Notes: generated by a model not told the origin, from the letters alone. Counted from the stretch's first letter, positions 6,702 to 14,142 are shown. The stretch is DNA of 14,773 nucleotides from Eubacteriales Family XIII. Incertae Sedis bacterium (GCA_031290715.1 JAITNA010000176.1:1-14773), one strand, 5' to 3'. Translations and numbers: made by a program.

Positions 6702-7808
6702 TCAGTGCAGGATGAACCGGTTGATATCCTGCAGCGTGATCACCGCCATCAGCGCAAACAAGCAAATAATACCCACCAAATGCACGCGCCCCTCAATCGC
6801 GTCCGTAATCTTCCGTCCCGTGACCTTGCGAATCACAAGAAACACAAGCCGCCCGCCGTCGAGCGCGGGGAACGGCAGCAGATTGACAATCCCGAGATTC
6901 AGGCTGATGAGCGCCGCCAATTGCACCACATAGATGAAACCGTACTGCGCCGTTTCCCCCACGGTCTTGACAATGCCGACCGGCCCCGTCAGCTGATCCA
7001 TGCCCGCCTGCCCCGTCACGAGATCGCCGAGCACCTCGTACATGAGCCGCGCCATATTCCCCGTCGCCTGCACACCGTAGCCGAACGACCGGAAGAAATA
7101 CCCGGCCGAACGTCCGAGTTCCGGCGTGATCCCAATCTTCAGCGCACCCGCCGCGTCATAATAAAATTCGGTTTCGATCGTCTGTACCCCGCCGGCTCTT
7201 TCGACAGTGAGCGTCACGGGAATGCCGCTGTCCGTCACGGTATCCGGGAGCGCTTCACCCTCCGCGGGCGCGTTTGCTTTCGCGTTTTCAAGCGCAGCGG
7301 ATGTTTCTTCCTCATGCGCCGCGGCAATCCCCGAAACGATGACGAGGACATCGTCGTATTTTTTCACGGGCTGCCCGTCGATCGCCGTGATCCTGTCGCC
7401 GGCCCGCAGCCCGTCCGAAAAAGCCGGCGAAGCGTCCGAAACCTGCGCAATCCTTGTGATCGGCTCTCCCACAACAAAGATGATGATCGAGAGCAATACG
7501 ATTGCGAGCAGGACATTCATGAGCGAGCCCGCGCACAGCACAAGCGCCCGCACCCGCGCCGGCCTGTTTCCGAACGCGCGCGGATTGTCGGACTCCTCAT
7601 CCTCGCCCTCCATCGCGCAAAACCCGCCGATCGGAATCGCACGCAGCTGATACTTCGTTTCCCCGCGCCGGAAACCGAAAATCTTCGGGCCCATGCCGAG
7701 CGCAAACTCATTGACCTGAATCCGCGTCAGCTTCGCCGTGATCAAATGCCCCGTTTCATGAACGAAGATCAAAATGCAGAATATAATAATTGCATATACG
7801 ATTGTCAT
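6702..7808 (-). CDS. rseP: RIP metalloprotease RseP (site-2 protease family, M50)
   Basis: This 368-residue integral membrane zinc protease cleaves substrates within the membrane, such as anti-sigma factors and signal-peptide remnants. The zinc motif HETGH (residues 17-21) sits in the first membrane helix and the second motif NLLPFPALDGG (309-319, with D317) in a later one. A PDZ domain spans about 118-215 (VSDASPAFSDGLRAGDRITAIDGQPV). Membrane helices are visible at about 3-16, 92-113, 288-308 and 343-358. Within the PDZ region there is an extra Ala/Glu-rich stretch (about 162-193) that most homologues lack. The ATG follows the dxr stop by 4 bp and has no Shine-Dalgarno, so translation is probably coupled to dxr. 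The location after cdsA and dxr is the usual one. Confidence 0.95.
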   Translation of the reverse strand: MTIVYAIIIFCILIFVHETGHLITAKLTRIQVNEFALGMGPKIFGFRRGETKYQLRAIPIGGFCAMEGEDEESDNPRAFGNRPARVRALVLCAGSLMNVLLAIVLLSIIIFVVGEPITRIAQVSDASPAFSDGLRAGDRITAIDGQPVKKYDDVLVIVSGIAAAHEEETSAALENAKANAPAEGEALPDTVTDSGIPVTLTVERAGGVQTIETEFYYDAAGALKIGITPELGRSAGYFFRSFGYGVQATGNMARLMYEVLGDLVTGQAGMDQLTGPVGIVKTVGETAQYGFIYVVQLAALISLNLGIVNLLPFPALDGGRLVFLVIRKVTGRKITDAIEGRVHLVGIICLFALMAVITLQDINRFILH

Positions 7809-7812
7809 AATA

Positions 7813-9111
7813 TTATTTTATGTTCCCCATCGCCCGCCGCGCAGTTTCCCGCGCCGCGCCATCGATGCGCGCAACATCCTCCAGACTCTCCGCGCGCCGC
7901 GGCGTATGGCCGCAAAGAATCTCCTCCAATATATCCCCAATGTCCAAAAATCCGATCCGCCCCGCCGCGAACGCGTATGTCAGCGTTTCCGACGCCGCGT
8001 TCAGGACGATCGTATCGCTGTCCGTGCCAAGGCGTTCCGAGCGGCTGAGCGCTTCCTTTGCGAGCCGCAGGCATTTGAACGTTTCCGTATCCGGCGGCTC
8101 AAACGTCAGCTGCCCGAGCTCCGCGAGATTCAGCGCGGGCGCCCCGGTTTCCTTTCGATCCGGAAACGTCAGCGCGTAGGAGATCGGCGGCTTCATATCC
8201 GGCGCGCCAAGCTGTGCAAGGACACAGCCGTCTTTATAGTATACCATAGAATGGACGACACTCTGCGGATGTACGAGAACCTCGATCCGTTCCGGAGGGA
8301 TTCCGAAAAGCCACTTTGCTTCGATGATTTCGAGCCCCTTGTTCAGCAGCGTCGCGCTGTCGAGCGTCACCTTTGTCCCCATCGACCAATTGGGATGGCG
8401 AAGCGCCGCCGCCGCTGTCACATCGGCCAGCTCCTGCCGGCGCAACCCGCGAAAGGGGCCGCCCGACGCCGTCAGCACAAGCTTTTCCACCCCGTCCATG
8501 CACACGGGGGCCGCGGCGGCACAAGCAACACAAGGGGACGGTTCATCCGTGTTGTCAACACAAGGGGACGGTTCATCCGTGTTGTCAGCCGCAGCTTGCC
8601 CTGCGGGCGAAGCCGCCCGCAGACACTGGAAGATCGCGCTGTGCTCGCTGTCAATCGGCACGATCGGCACAGCCGCGCCCCGCGCTTTTTCGCAAATCAA
8701 GCGCCCCGCGCAAGCCAATGTTTCCTTGTTCGCCAGTGCGATATAGCCCCCGTCCCGTCCCGATAGGCGGTCGATGGCGGCGTCCGTAGGCGACAGCCCC
8801 GCTGCGCCGACCAAGGCATTGAGCATTACATCGTATTCGCCCTCCCGCGCCAATTCCGCCCCGGCCGTAGGGCCGGCGAACACCGTCACGTCCGGGAAAG
8901 CCGTCCGAACCCGCTCCGCCCCCGCTTCATCGAAAACGGCGGCCGCGGCCGGCCGGAATTCCGCGATCTGTTCCATCATCAAATCGGCGTTCCTCCCGCA
9001 AGAAAGGCATGAAACAGTCAGCCGCCCGCCGCTGCCGCGGACAATCTCAAGCGCCTGCGTTCCGATGGAACCCGTCGCCCCGAATATCCCGATTTTTTTC
9101 GCCGCTTCCAT
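7813..9111 (-). CDS. dxr: 1-deoxy-D-xylulose 5-phosphate reductoisomerase with in-frame repeat insertion
   Basis: Dxr carries out the first committed step of the MEP isoprenoid pathway, turning DXP into 2-C-methylerythritol 4-phosphate with NADPH. Visible motifs are GATGSIG (residues 11-17, NADPH binding), ALANKETLACAG (125-136), metal ligands D154 and E156 in DSEH, SGGPF (217-220 region), HPNWSMG (239-245) and E261 in NKGLE, completing the metal site. At 432 residues it is about 40 longer than usual. The excess lies between IFQCL and EKLVLTASGG (about 165-207) and contains the decapeptide DNTDEPSPCV twice, encoded by tandem 30-bp palindromic repeats. The frame stays open, so the enzyme is probably still made. 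I start it at ATG 9109-9111 (MEAAKKIGIFGATG); GTG at 9121-9123 is possible. It feeds precursors to UppS, encoded two genes upstream. Confidence 0.96.
   Translation of the reverse strand: MEAAKKIGIFGATGSIGTQALEIVRGSGGRLTVSCLSCGRNADLMMEQIAEFRPAAAAVFDEAGAERVRTAFPDVTVFAGPTAGAELAREGEYDVMLNALVGAAGLSPTDAAIDRLSGRDGGYIALANKETLACAGRLICEKARGAAVPIVPIDSEHSAIFQCLRAASPAGQAAADNTDEPSPCVDNTDEPSPCVACAAAAPVCMDGVEKLVLTASGGPFRGLRRQELADVTAAAALRHPNWSMGTKVTLDSATLLNKGLEIIEAKWLFGIPPERIEVLVHPQSVVHSMVYYKDGCVLAQLGAPDMKPPISYALTFPDRKETGAPALNLAELGQLTFEPPDTETFKCLRLAKEALSRSERLGTDSDTIVLNAASETLTYAFAAGRIGFLDIGDILEEILCGHTPRRAESLEDVARIDGAARETARRAMGNIK
8527..8586. repeat. Two perfect 30-bp tandem copies of a REP-like palindrome inside dxr
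   Basis: Copies at 8527-8556 and 8557-8586 are identical. Each reads AACACAAGGGGACGG then TTCATCCGTGTTGTC on the plus strand. Each can fold with AACAC paired to GTGTT and GGA paired to TCC around a 7-base loop. The 30-bp length is a multiple of three, so each copy adds ten residues (DNTDEPSPCV) to Dxr. The GGACGGTTC core resembles, from memory, repeats associated with Y1 (RAYT-like) transposases in Firmicutes; that link is inference. Confidence 0.85.
8585..8622. repeat. Palindromic segment adjoining the tandem repeats in dxr
   Basis: Directly next to the tandem repeats, CTGCGGGCG (8601-8609) pairs perfectly with CGCCCGCAG (8614-8622) around an AAGC loop, a 9-bp stem. The stretch from 8585 is similar to 6615-6649 in the trmL-rseP gap. 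It encodes the RAASPAGQAAA part of the Dxr insertion. Taken together with the tandem copies it looks like one compound mobile repeat. Confidence 0.6.
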
Positions 9112-9123
9112 AGACCCGCTCAC

Positions 9124-9147
9124 GCAATGCCGCAATGCCGCAATGCC
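9124..9147. repeat. Triple 8-bp tandem repeat in the cdsA-dxr gap
   Basis: GCAATGCC occurs three times in perfect tandem (9124-9131, 9132-9139, 9140-9147) in the 40-bp gap between the cdsA stop and the dxr start. It displaces any normal Shine-Dalgarno for dxr; only a weak GAGCGGG remains just before the ATG. A small hairpin, CCGCG-ATTA-CGCGG, overlaps the cdsA stop at 9146-9159. Confidence 0.75.
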
Positions 9148-9151
9148 GCGA

Positions 9152-9988
9152 TTACGCGGCGGCGGCGACGAACGCGGCTTTGAGCATGAGATAATAAAAC
9201 ACCGTCGGCGCCGTGAAAAGTATGCTGTCAATGCGGTCTAACACCCCGCCGTGTCCGGGAATAAGAGAACTCCAATCCTTGATCCCGATCTTGCGTTTCA
9301 TCGCGGACGCGGACAAATCTCCGAGCTGCGAAACAACGCCGCCGATCACGCCGAGGGCGACGCAATCGGCAAAGCCGCTCTTTATGAACAGATACCCGAA
9401 CAATCCGCAAAGCAAAACGCTGCCAAGCACCCCGCCGATCGCGCCTTCCACCGTCTTTTTCGGGCTGATGGCCGGGCACAGCTTCCGCGAACCGATCAAT
9501 ACGCCCGTGAAAAAGGCGAAGATGTCCGTACCGAAAGCCGCCAAGACGACAATCCAAACATAGCTGTGCAAGCCGGTCATGGAGATGTGTTTTGTGAACT
9601 CGATGGGCGTACTGAAAAACGCGTCGACCATGACGATGTGAAACGCCAAAAAGATGACATAGAACACCCCCGTGATCGTCGTCATCCCCTGAACAAGGTC
9701 GCGTTTTTCGATCGCGAACATCGAAAGGAAGCAAAGCAGCAAGGAAATGAACGACCACGGCAGCATGATGTAGGAATGAATCGCCGGCACGAGATACCCC
9801 GCGTACAAAATGGCGATGCTCGCCCAAAACACCCACATCGCGGGGCGCTTTTCCCCAAACGCGTCCGCGAACTCCCGCAAGGCCAGAATGGTCAGCATGA
9901 GCACGCCGGCAATGAGGAAATAACCTCCGAGAAATACGATGATCAGCATCGGCGCCATGATCAGCGCGGAAATCGCCCGTGTTTTCAT
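9152..9988 (-). CDS. cdsA: Phosphatidate cytidylyltransferase (CDP-diacylglycerol synthase)
   Basis: CdsA makes CDP-diacylglycerol from phosphatidic acid and CTP in the cytoplasmic membrane, the branch-point precursor of bacterial phospholipids. The 278 residues contain about eight hydrophobic segments and, near the C-terminus, the family signature from S228 to D254: SAMKRKIGIKDWSSLIPGHG followed by GVLDRID, with its conserved KR, KD, HGG and DRxD residues. A second conserved region, FGTDIFAFFTG (152-162) with SPKKTVEG (175-182), is also typical. The ATG overlaps the uppS stop in an ATGA arrangement, with GGAGG six bases before the start. Its position between uppS and dxr matches the standard Firmicutes cluster. 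Confidence 0.96.
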   Translation of the reverse strand: MKTRAISALIMAPMLIIVFLGGYFLIAGVLMLTILALREFADAFGEKRPAMWVFWASIAILYAGYLVPAIHSYIMLPWSFISLLLCFLSMFAIEKRDLVQGMTTITGVFYVIFLAFHIVMVDAFFSTPIEFTKHISMTGLHSYVWIVVLAAFGTDIFAFFTGVLIGSRKLCPAISPKKTVEGAIGGVLGSVLLCGLFGYLFIKSGFADCVALGVIGGVVSQLGDLSASAMKRKIGIKDWSSLIPGHGGVLDRIDSILFTAPTVFYYLMLKAAFVAAAA

Positions 9989-10701
9989 GACCGCCCTCCG
10001 AATCTGCGCTTGCGCGCGGAAAAAGCCATTATCGCGTTGTCAAATTCCTCCGGCGTGAAGTCCGGCCAAAGAACATCCGAAAAAATAAACTCGCTGTATG
10101 CCGCCTGCCAAAGCAGGAAATTGGACAGCCTTTTCTCGCCGCCCGGACGGATGATGAAATCAGGATCCGGCATATCTCCCGTATACAAACGGCTCGCCAA
10201 GGCCTTTTCGTCGATGGCGCCGACCGCGAGATTTCCGGCTAAGGCATCCTCCGCCAAGCGCCGCGCCGCCCGCACGATCTCCGCGCGGCTGCCGTATCCA
10301 AGGCAGATATTAAAAACCAAGCCGGTGTTTTCCGCGGTCCGGCTGACGGTTCGTTCGAGATACTTCCTGACGTCTTTGGGCATCTCCGAAGTGTCGCCCA
10401 CCACATTGACCTTGACATTGTTGCGCCAAAGTTCGTCGAGCTCTTTGTCCACATAGATCATCAGGAGTTTGAAAATCCCCGATATCTCCTCCGCGCCGCG
10501 CTTCCAATTTTCCGTAGAAAAAGCGTACACCGTCAAATACTGTATGCCGATATCCGACGCGTGACGCACGATGGCTGTCATAGCGCGCATACCGGCGTCA
10601 TGTCCGAAATACTTCGAAATTCCCTTGTTCTCAGCCCATCTGCCATTGCCGTCCATGATGATCGCCGCATGAACGGGTGCGTTTTCCTGCCGCGCCGCCA
10701 T
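9985..10701 (-). CDS. uppS: Undecaprenyl diphosphate synthase (cis-prenyltransferase)
   Basis: UppS condenses isopentenyl diphosphate with farnesyl diphosphate to make the C55 carrier lipid for peptidoglycan and other envelope polymers. The 238 residues contain the signature HAAIIMDGNGRWA (residues 11-23) with catalytic D17, the YLTVYAFSTENWKR stretch (about 55-68) and the C-terminal RPGGEKRLSNFLLWQAAYSEF block. The start is ATG 10699-10701, whose A is the last base of the frr stop (TGATG), with GAGG four bases upstream. A TTG one codon earlier is possible but unnecessary. The stop overlaps the cdsA start. Products of Dxr, from the same operon, ultimately supply its substrate. Confidence 0.97.
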   Translation of the reverse strand: MAARQENAPVHAAIIMDGNGRWAENKGISKYFGHDAGMRAMTAIVRHASDIGIQYLTVYAFSTENWKRGAEEISGIFKLLMIYVDKELDELWRNNVKVNVVGDTSEMPKDVRKYLERTVSRTAENTGLVFNICLGYGSRAEIVRAARRLAEDALAGNLAVGAIDEKALASRLYTGDMPDPDFIIRPGGEKRLSNFLLWQAAYSEFIFSDVLWPDFTPEEFDNAIMAFSARKRRFGGRS

Positions 10702-11267
10702 CAAACCTCAAGAATCTCCGCTTCTTTGGACGAAACGATCTGATCGATCATTTCAATGGCCTCATCGGTCTTTTTCTGAACGCTTTTTTCTTCGGTTTTC
10801 AGATCGTCCTCCGTCAAATCTCCGGATTTCTCCTGTTTCTTCAAGTGTTCGTTTGCGTCCCTGCGCTCGTTGCGGATCGCGACCTTCGCGTCCTCTCCGA
10901 ATTTCCGTACGAGCTTCGTGAGATCCCTCCGGCGCTCCTCCGTGAGCGAGGGAATCTGCAGACGCAGCATCTTGCCGTCGTTGCTCGGATTGATCCCGAT
11001 ATCGGCGGCGCTGATCGCTTTCTCAATCTCATGGAGCGACTTGGGGTCGAAGGGCAGGATCGCAAGCGACCTCGGGTCGGGTACGGTGATGTTCGCAATG
11101 CTCTTCAGCGGTGTCGGCGTACCGTAATAATCAACCGTCACCTTGTCGAGCAAGGCCGGATTGGAGCGGCCGGCCCGCACCGTATTGAGATTTTCCTTCA
11201 AAATCGTTATGGTCTTTTTGATTTTGTCGTCAAGGACTTCCTGAATATCTTTCCCTTGCGTATTCAT
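10701..11267 (-). CDS. frr: Ribosome recycling factor
   Basis: RRF works with EF-G to split post-termination ribosomes. The 188 residues match the family length. Typical segments are NTVRAGRSNPALLDKVTVDY (residues 28-47), YGTPTPLKSIANITVPDPRS (48-67), and the long C-terminal helices beginning LTEERRRDLTKLVRK. The start ATG follows AGGAGG by seven bases (TAAGATA), one of the best ribosome binding sites in the window. The stop codon overlaps the uppS start by one base, so the two are likely translated in concert. Upstream, the 51-bp gap to pyrH contains three imperfect 8-bp repeats. Confidence 0.98.
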   Translation of the reverse strand: MNTQGKDIQEVLDDKIKKTITILKENLNTVRAGRSNPALLDKVTVDYYGTPTPLKSIANITVPDPRSLAILPFDPKSLHEIEKAISAADIGINPSNDGKMLRLQIPSLTEERRRDLTKLVRKFGEDAKVAIRNERRDANEHLKKQEKSGDLTEDDLKTEEKSVQKKTDEAIEMIDQIVSSKEAEILEV

Positions 11268-11282
11268 TATCTTACCTCCTCA

Positions 11283-11306
11283 GCGATTTAGCGATTTCGT
11301 GATTTC
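11283..11306. repeat. Triple imperfect 8-bp tandem repeat in the pyrH-frr gap
   Basis: Three consecutive octamers, GCGATTTA (11283-11290), GCGATTTC (11291-11298) and GTGATTTC (11299-11306), lie just upstream of the frr ribosome binding site. They differ by one or two bases. The gap resembles the cdsA-dxr gap in having three octamers, and both end near a GCGATTxCGCGG-like sequence. Confidence 0.65.
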
Positions 11307-11318
11307 GCGGCTATAGAT

Positions 11319-12023
11319 TCAGCGAATAATCGTTCCGATCGCTTCTCCGTATACGGCTTTCAGCACATTGCCCGGTTCGTTGAGCGCGAATACGTGAACC
11401 GGGATCGCGTTGTCCCGGCAGAGCGAAGCCGCCGTGCTGTCCATGACCTTCAGGTCCTTTTCCAGAATCTCCTGATGGGTAATTTCCGAATAACGCACGG
11501 CGTCCGGATTTTTCTCGGGATCGTCCGAATACACCGCGTCGATCCTCTTGGCGAGCAGGATGATGTCAGCCTCGACCTCCGCCGCGCGAAGGGCCGCCGT
11601 CGTATCCGTTGAAAAAAACGGGTTCCCCGTGCCGGCCGCAAAAATCACGACGTCCCCATTCTCCATCTCGGCCATCGCTTTTCTTCGGATATAGGGCTCC
11701 GCGATCTCCCTCATCTCAATGGCCGTCTGTACGCGCGTATCAAGGCCCGCGCTTTCAAAAGCCGACTGCAGCGCCAGTGCGTTAATCACCGTCGCGAGCA
11801 TACCCATATAGTCCGCCGTCGCCCGGTCCATGTTTTCGCTTGTGCGGCCCCGCCAGAAATTGCCGCCGCCGACCACCACCGCGATCTGCACACCGAGGTC
11901 GTATACCTGTTTGATCTCATTCGCGACCGTGCCGAGCATGCGGTCGTCAAGCCCAAAGCGCCCCTCGCCCGCGAGCGCCTCGCCGCTGATTTTCAGAATG
12001 ACCCTTTTGTATTTCGGCTTCAT
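11319..12023 (-). CDS. pyrH: UMP kinase
   Basis: PyrH phosphorylates UMP to UDP as a hexamer of the amino-acid-kinase fold, the step linking pyrimidine synthesis to UTP, CTP and dTTP. In the 234 residues the key segments are LKISGEAL (10-17), VVGGGNFWRGR (50-60), the UMP/ATP-site GTGNPFFSTDTTAALRA (131-147), and VYSDDPEKNPDA (164-175). Family members are typically activated by GTP and inhibited by UTP, which I do not read directly from sequence. The ATG lies 7 bp after the tsf stop; only a weak AGG precedes it, so reinitiation after tsf is likely. The gene is in its standard place between tsf and frr. Confidence 0.98.
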   Translation of the reverse strand: MKPKYKRVILKISGEALAGEGRFGLDDRMLGTVANEIKQVYDLGVQIAVVVGGGNFWRGRTSENMDRATADYMGMLATVINALALQSAFESAGLDTRVQTAIEMREIAEPYIRRKAMAEMENGDVVIFAAGTGNPFFSTDTTAALRAAEVEADIILLAKRIDAVYSDDPEKNPDAVRYSEITHQEILEKDLKVMDSTAASLCRDNAIPVHVFALNEPGNVLKAVYGEAIGTIIR

Positions 12024-12030
12024 GACCGGC

Positions 12031-12945
12031 CTATTGCCCTATCTGCTTCGCGACTTCCTCCGCAAAATTTTCTTCCTTCTTCTCGATGCCCTCGCCCACT
12101 TCGTAGCGGATCATCGAAACAACCTTCGCGTCCTTGCCGAGCGCTTTCGCGGCGTCGCTGATGTACTGCCCCACCGTGAGCTCGCCGTTCTTGACGAACT
12201 TCTGCTCCAGCAGACAGGTTTCCTTGAGCTCCTTCTTCAGGCGCCCCATGACCATCTTCTCCACGATTTCGGCGGGCTTGCCCTCCTGCAGCGCCTGCCG
12301 CACAAGGATATCCTTTTCCTTTTCCATGTACACAGGGTCCACGCCGCTCTCGTCAATAAACAGCGGATTCATCGACGCGATCTGCATCGCGATATCCTTT
12401 CCGAGGGTGTTCACTTCTTCGGGTGCCGCATCCGTCCCGATTCCTACAATAACGCCGATCTTGCCGGCCCCGTGCAGATATCCCACATAGACCACGCCGC
12501 TTTCATGGAACGTCTTGAACCGCCGAATGCCGATATTCTCCCCGATTTTGGCAAACAAATCCGTCAGCTTTTCCTGCACCGTCTGCGTTTCACTGTAGCG
12601 CTTTTGCAGGAAATCCTCAATGCTTGTTGTATCCGTATCCACCGTCAAACAGGAAACAACGTCCGCGAATTCGACAAAATCCGCCCCCTTTGCGGCGAAA
12701 TCCGTTTCCGAATTGACTTCGATAATACCGGCTTTTTTGCTGTCCGGCGACAGCTTGATACGCACAAGACCCTCCGCGGCAATGCGCCCGGATTTCTTCG
12801 CGGCCTTCGCGAGCCCCTTTTCCCGGAGCAGGTCGATGGCCTTGTCCATGTCCCCGTCAACCTCGACGAGCACATTCTTGCAATCCATCATGCCCGCACC
12901 CGTACGTTCTCTCAATTCTTTTACCAATGCGGATGTAACAGCCAT
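12031..12945 (-). CDS. tsf: Translation elongation factor Ts
   Basis: EF-Ts exchanges GDP for GTP on EF-Tu. The 304-residue protein starts with the N-terminal UBA-like module containing the signature LRERTGAGMMDCK (residues 11-23). Next comes NSETDF (78-83), the conserved core motif that displaces the EF-Tu magnesium, followed by two core subdomains and the ending with GEGIEKKEENFAEEVAKQ. The length is close to that of the family. The start ATG is preceded by GGAGG at eight bases. The 63-bp gap from rpsB is strongly AT-rich but I see no convincing promoter or terminator in it, so co-transcription with rpsB is expected. Confidence 0.98.
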   Translation of the reverse strand: MAVTSALVKELRERTGAGMMDCKNVLVEVDGDMDKAIDLLREKGLAKAAKKSGRIAAEGLVRIKLSPDSKKAGIIEVNSETDFAAKGADFVEFADVVSCLTVDTDTTSIEDFLQKRYSETQTVQEKLTDLFAKIGENIGIRRFKTFHESGVVYVGYLHGAGKIGVIVGIGTDAAPEEVNTLGKDIAMQIASMNPLFIDESGVDPVYMEKEKDILVRQALQEGKPAEIVEKMVMGRLKKELKETCLLEQKFVKNGELTVGQYISDAAKALGKDAKVVSMIRYEVGEGIEKKEENFAEEVAKQIGQ

Positions 12946-13008
12946 ATCTCTGTCCTCCCTATCTTCGCAATACGTTCTTGTTTACATTAATTTATTTAGT
13001 TTATAACT

Positions 13009-14142
13009 TTAAAAATCATCGTCGTCATCCGCTTCCGCCGTGTTCGCCGCCGCTTCCGCGGGAATGTCCTCGCCTGCCGGAGCTTCCGCGGCCGCAGGAG
13101 CTTCCTCGACCGCGGGAGATTCTTCAACTACAGGAACTTCTTCAATCGCGGCAGTTTCTTCAGATGCAGGAGCTTCTTTAACTGCGGCCGGAACTTCTTC
13201 GACCACAGGAACTTCTTCAGATGCAGGAGCTTCTTCGGCCGCTGCGGGAGATTCCTCGACCGCTGCGGGAGCCGCTTCGGCTGCCGGAACTTCCGCGGCC
13301 GCCGGGGCTTCTTCGGCTGCAGCCGCTTTCACAAAATCCGCTTCTGTGACCGCCGCGGCGGCTGTTCCCGCTGCGTCCGCCGGTTCCGCGGGCGCAAACA
13401 CCGCTGCGCTTTCGCTCGAAACCGCATCATCGGCGGCGATCGGCGCTTCCGCAAAGCTCTCACCCTGGTTGGCCTCAATGACGGCATCCGCGATGGCGGC
13501 CGTAATCAAGCGGATGGAGCGGATCGCGTCGTCATTGGCGGGGATCACATAATCGACATCGTCCGGATCGCAATTCGTATCCACAATGCCGACGATCGGG
13601 ATCCCCAGAATCCTCGCTTCCTTTACCGCAATCCGTTCTTTTTTCGGATCGACTACAAAAATGGCTCCGGGCATCCGATGCATATCCTTGATGCCGCCGA
13701 GGAATTTTTCCAATTTCGCGTATTCCAAGCGAAGCTTGCCGACTTCTTTTTTGGTCAGCTGCTCAAATACGCCGTCGTCCTCCATCTTTTCGATCTCATG
13801 AAGGCGGTCGATTCGTCCGGAAATCGTCTTGAAGTTGGTCAGCATACCGCCGAGCCAGCGTTCATTGACAAAAAATTGCCCGGAACGGTTTGATTCATCC
13901 TTCACCGCCTGCTGCGCCTGCTTCTTCGTCCCGACGAAAAGAATCGGCTTGCCCGTTTTGACGATATCCTGCACAAACGTGTAGGCGTCGTCGATCAAGC
14001 CGACGGTCTGCTGCAGATCAATGATATAGATACCATTGCGCTCGGCAAAAATATACGGGGCCATCTTCGGATTCCAGCGCCGTGTCTGATGTCCGAAATG
14101 CACACCCGCTTCGAGCAATTGTTTCATAGTAATGACTGACAT
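13009..14142 (-). CDS. rpsB: 30S ribosomal protein S2 with long Ala/Glu/Pro-rich tail
   Basis: Residues 1 to about 226 are a complete S2: MKQLLEAGVHFGHQTRRWNPKM at the start, FVNERWLGGMLTNFKTI (91-107), MPGAIFVVDPKKERIAVKEA (157-176) and PIVGIVDTNCDPDDVDYVIPANDDAIRSI (182-210). S2 binds late at the 30S neck with S1 and can regulate its own rpsB-tsf mRNA. Residues about 227-377 are an unusual 150-residue extension of low complexity. It is rich in Ala, Glu and Pro with prolines mostly every six residues from 299 to 361, contains units such as ASEEVP, VVEEVP and AVEEAP, and ends in DDDDDF. It is probably disordered and negatively charged. The start has GGAGG six bases upstream. S2 tails occur elsewhere, but this one is long; its role is unknown. 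Confidence 0.97.
   Translation of the reverse strand: MSVITMKQLLEAGVHFGHQTRRWNPKMAPYIFAERNGIYIIDLQQTVGLIDDAYTFVQDIVKTGKPILFVGTKKQAQQAVKDESNRSGQFFVNERWLGGMLTNFKTISGRIDRLHEIEKMEDDGVFEQLTKKEVGKLRLEYAKLEKFLGGIKDMHRMPGAIFVVDPKKERIAVKEARILGIPIVGIVDTNCDPDDVDYVIPANDDAIRSIRLITAAIADAVIEANQGESFAEAPIAADDAVSSESAAVFAPAEPADAAGTAAAAVTEADFVKAAAAEEAPAAAEVPAAEAAPAAVEESPAAAEEAPASEEVPVVEEVPAAVKEAPASEETAAIEEVPVVEESPAVEEAPAAAEAPAGEDIPAEAAANTAEADDDDDF
13156..13235. repeat. Direct DNA repeats in the rpsB tail-coding region
   Basis: A 23-bp stretch beginning TTCTTCAGATGCAGGAGC occurs identically at 13156-13178 and 13213-13235, 57 bp (19 codons) apart. The surrounding region from about 13080 to 13330 is built of similar ACTTCTTC and GCTTCTTC units. 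This suggests expansion by slippage or unequal recombination, and copy number may differ between strains. Confidence 0.7.

Noticed and set aside
6705..8048. Long plus-strand ORF (447 codons) opposite rseP
   Set aside because: Arg/His/Pro-rich antisense composition, no recognisable domain, and fully overlaps the clear rseP and dxr genes.
8527..8586. Possible CRISPR array because of 30-bp repeats
   Set aside because: The two copies are directly adjacent without spacers, lie in a coding frame, and no cas genes are present.
9112..9231. N-terminal extension of dxr to an upstream alternative start
   Set aside because: The added residues overlap cdsA, are rich in Arg/Cys/Ser, and precede the normal Dxr start KKIGIFGATG.
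12946..13008. Internal promoter for tsf in the AT-rich gap
   Set aside because: AT-rich with -10-like words, but no paired -35 at suitable spacing.
13040..13552. Plus-strand 170-aa Ala/Ser-rich ORF opposite the rpsB tail
   Set aside because: It is a by-product of the GC-rich period-three repeat in rpsB; low complexity with no family resemblance, while S2 on the other strand is certain.
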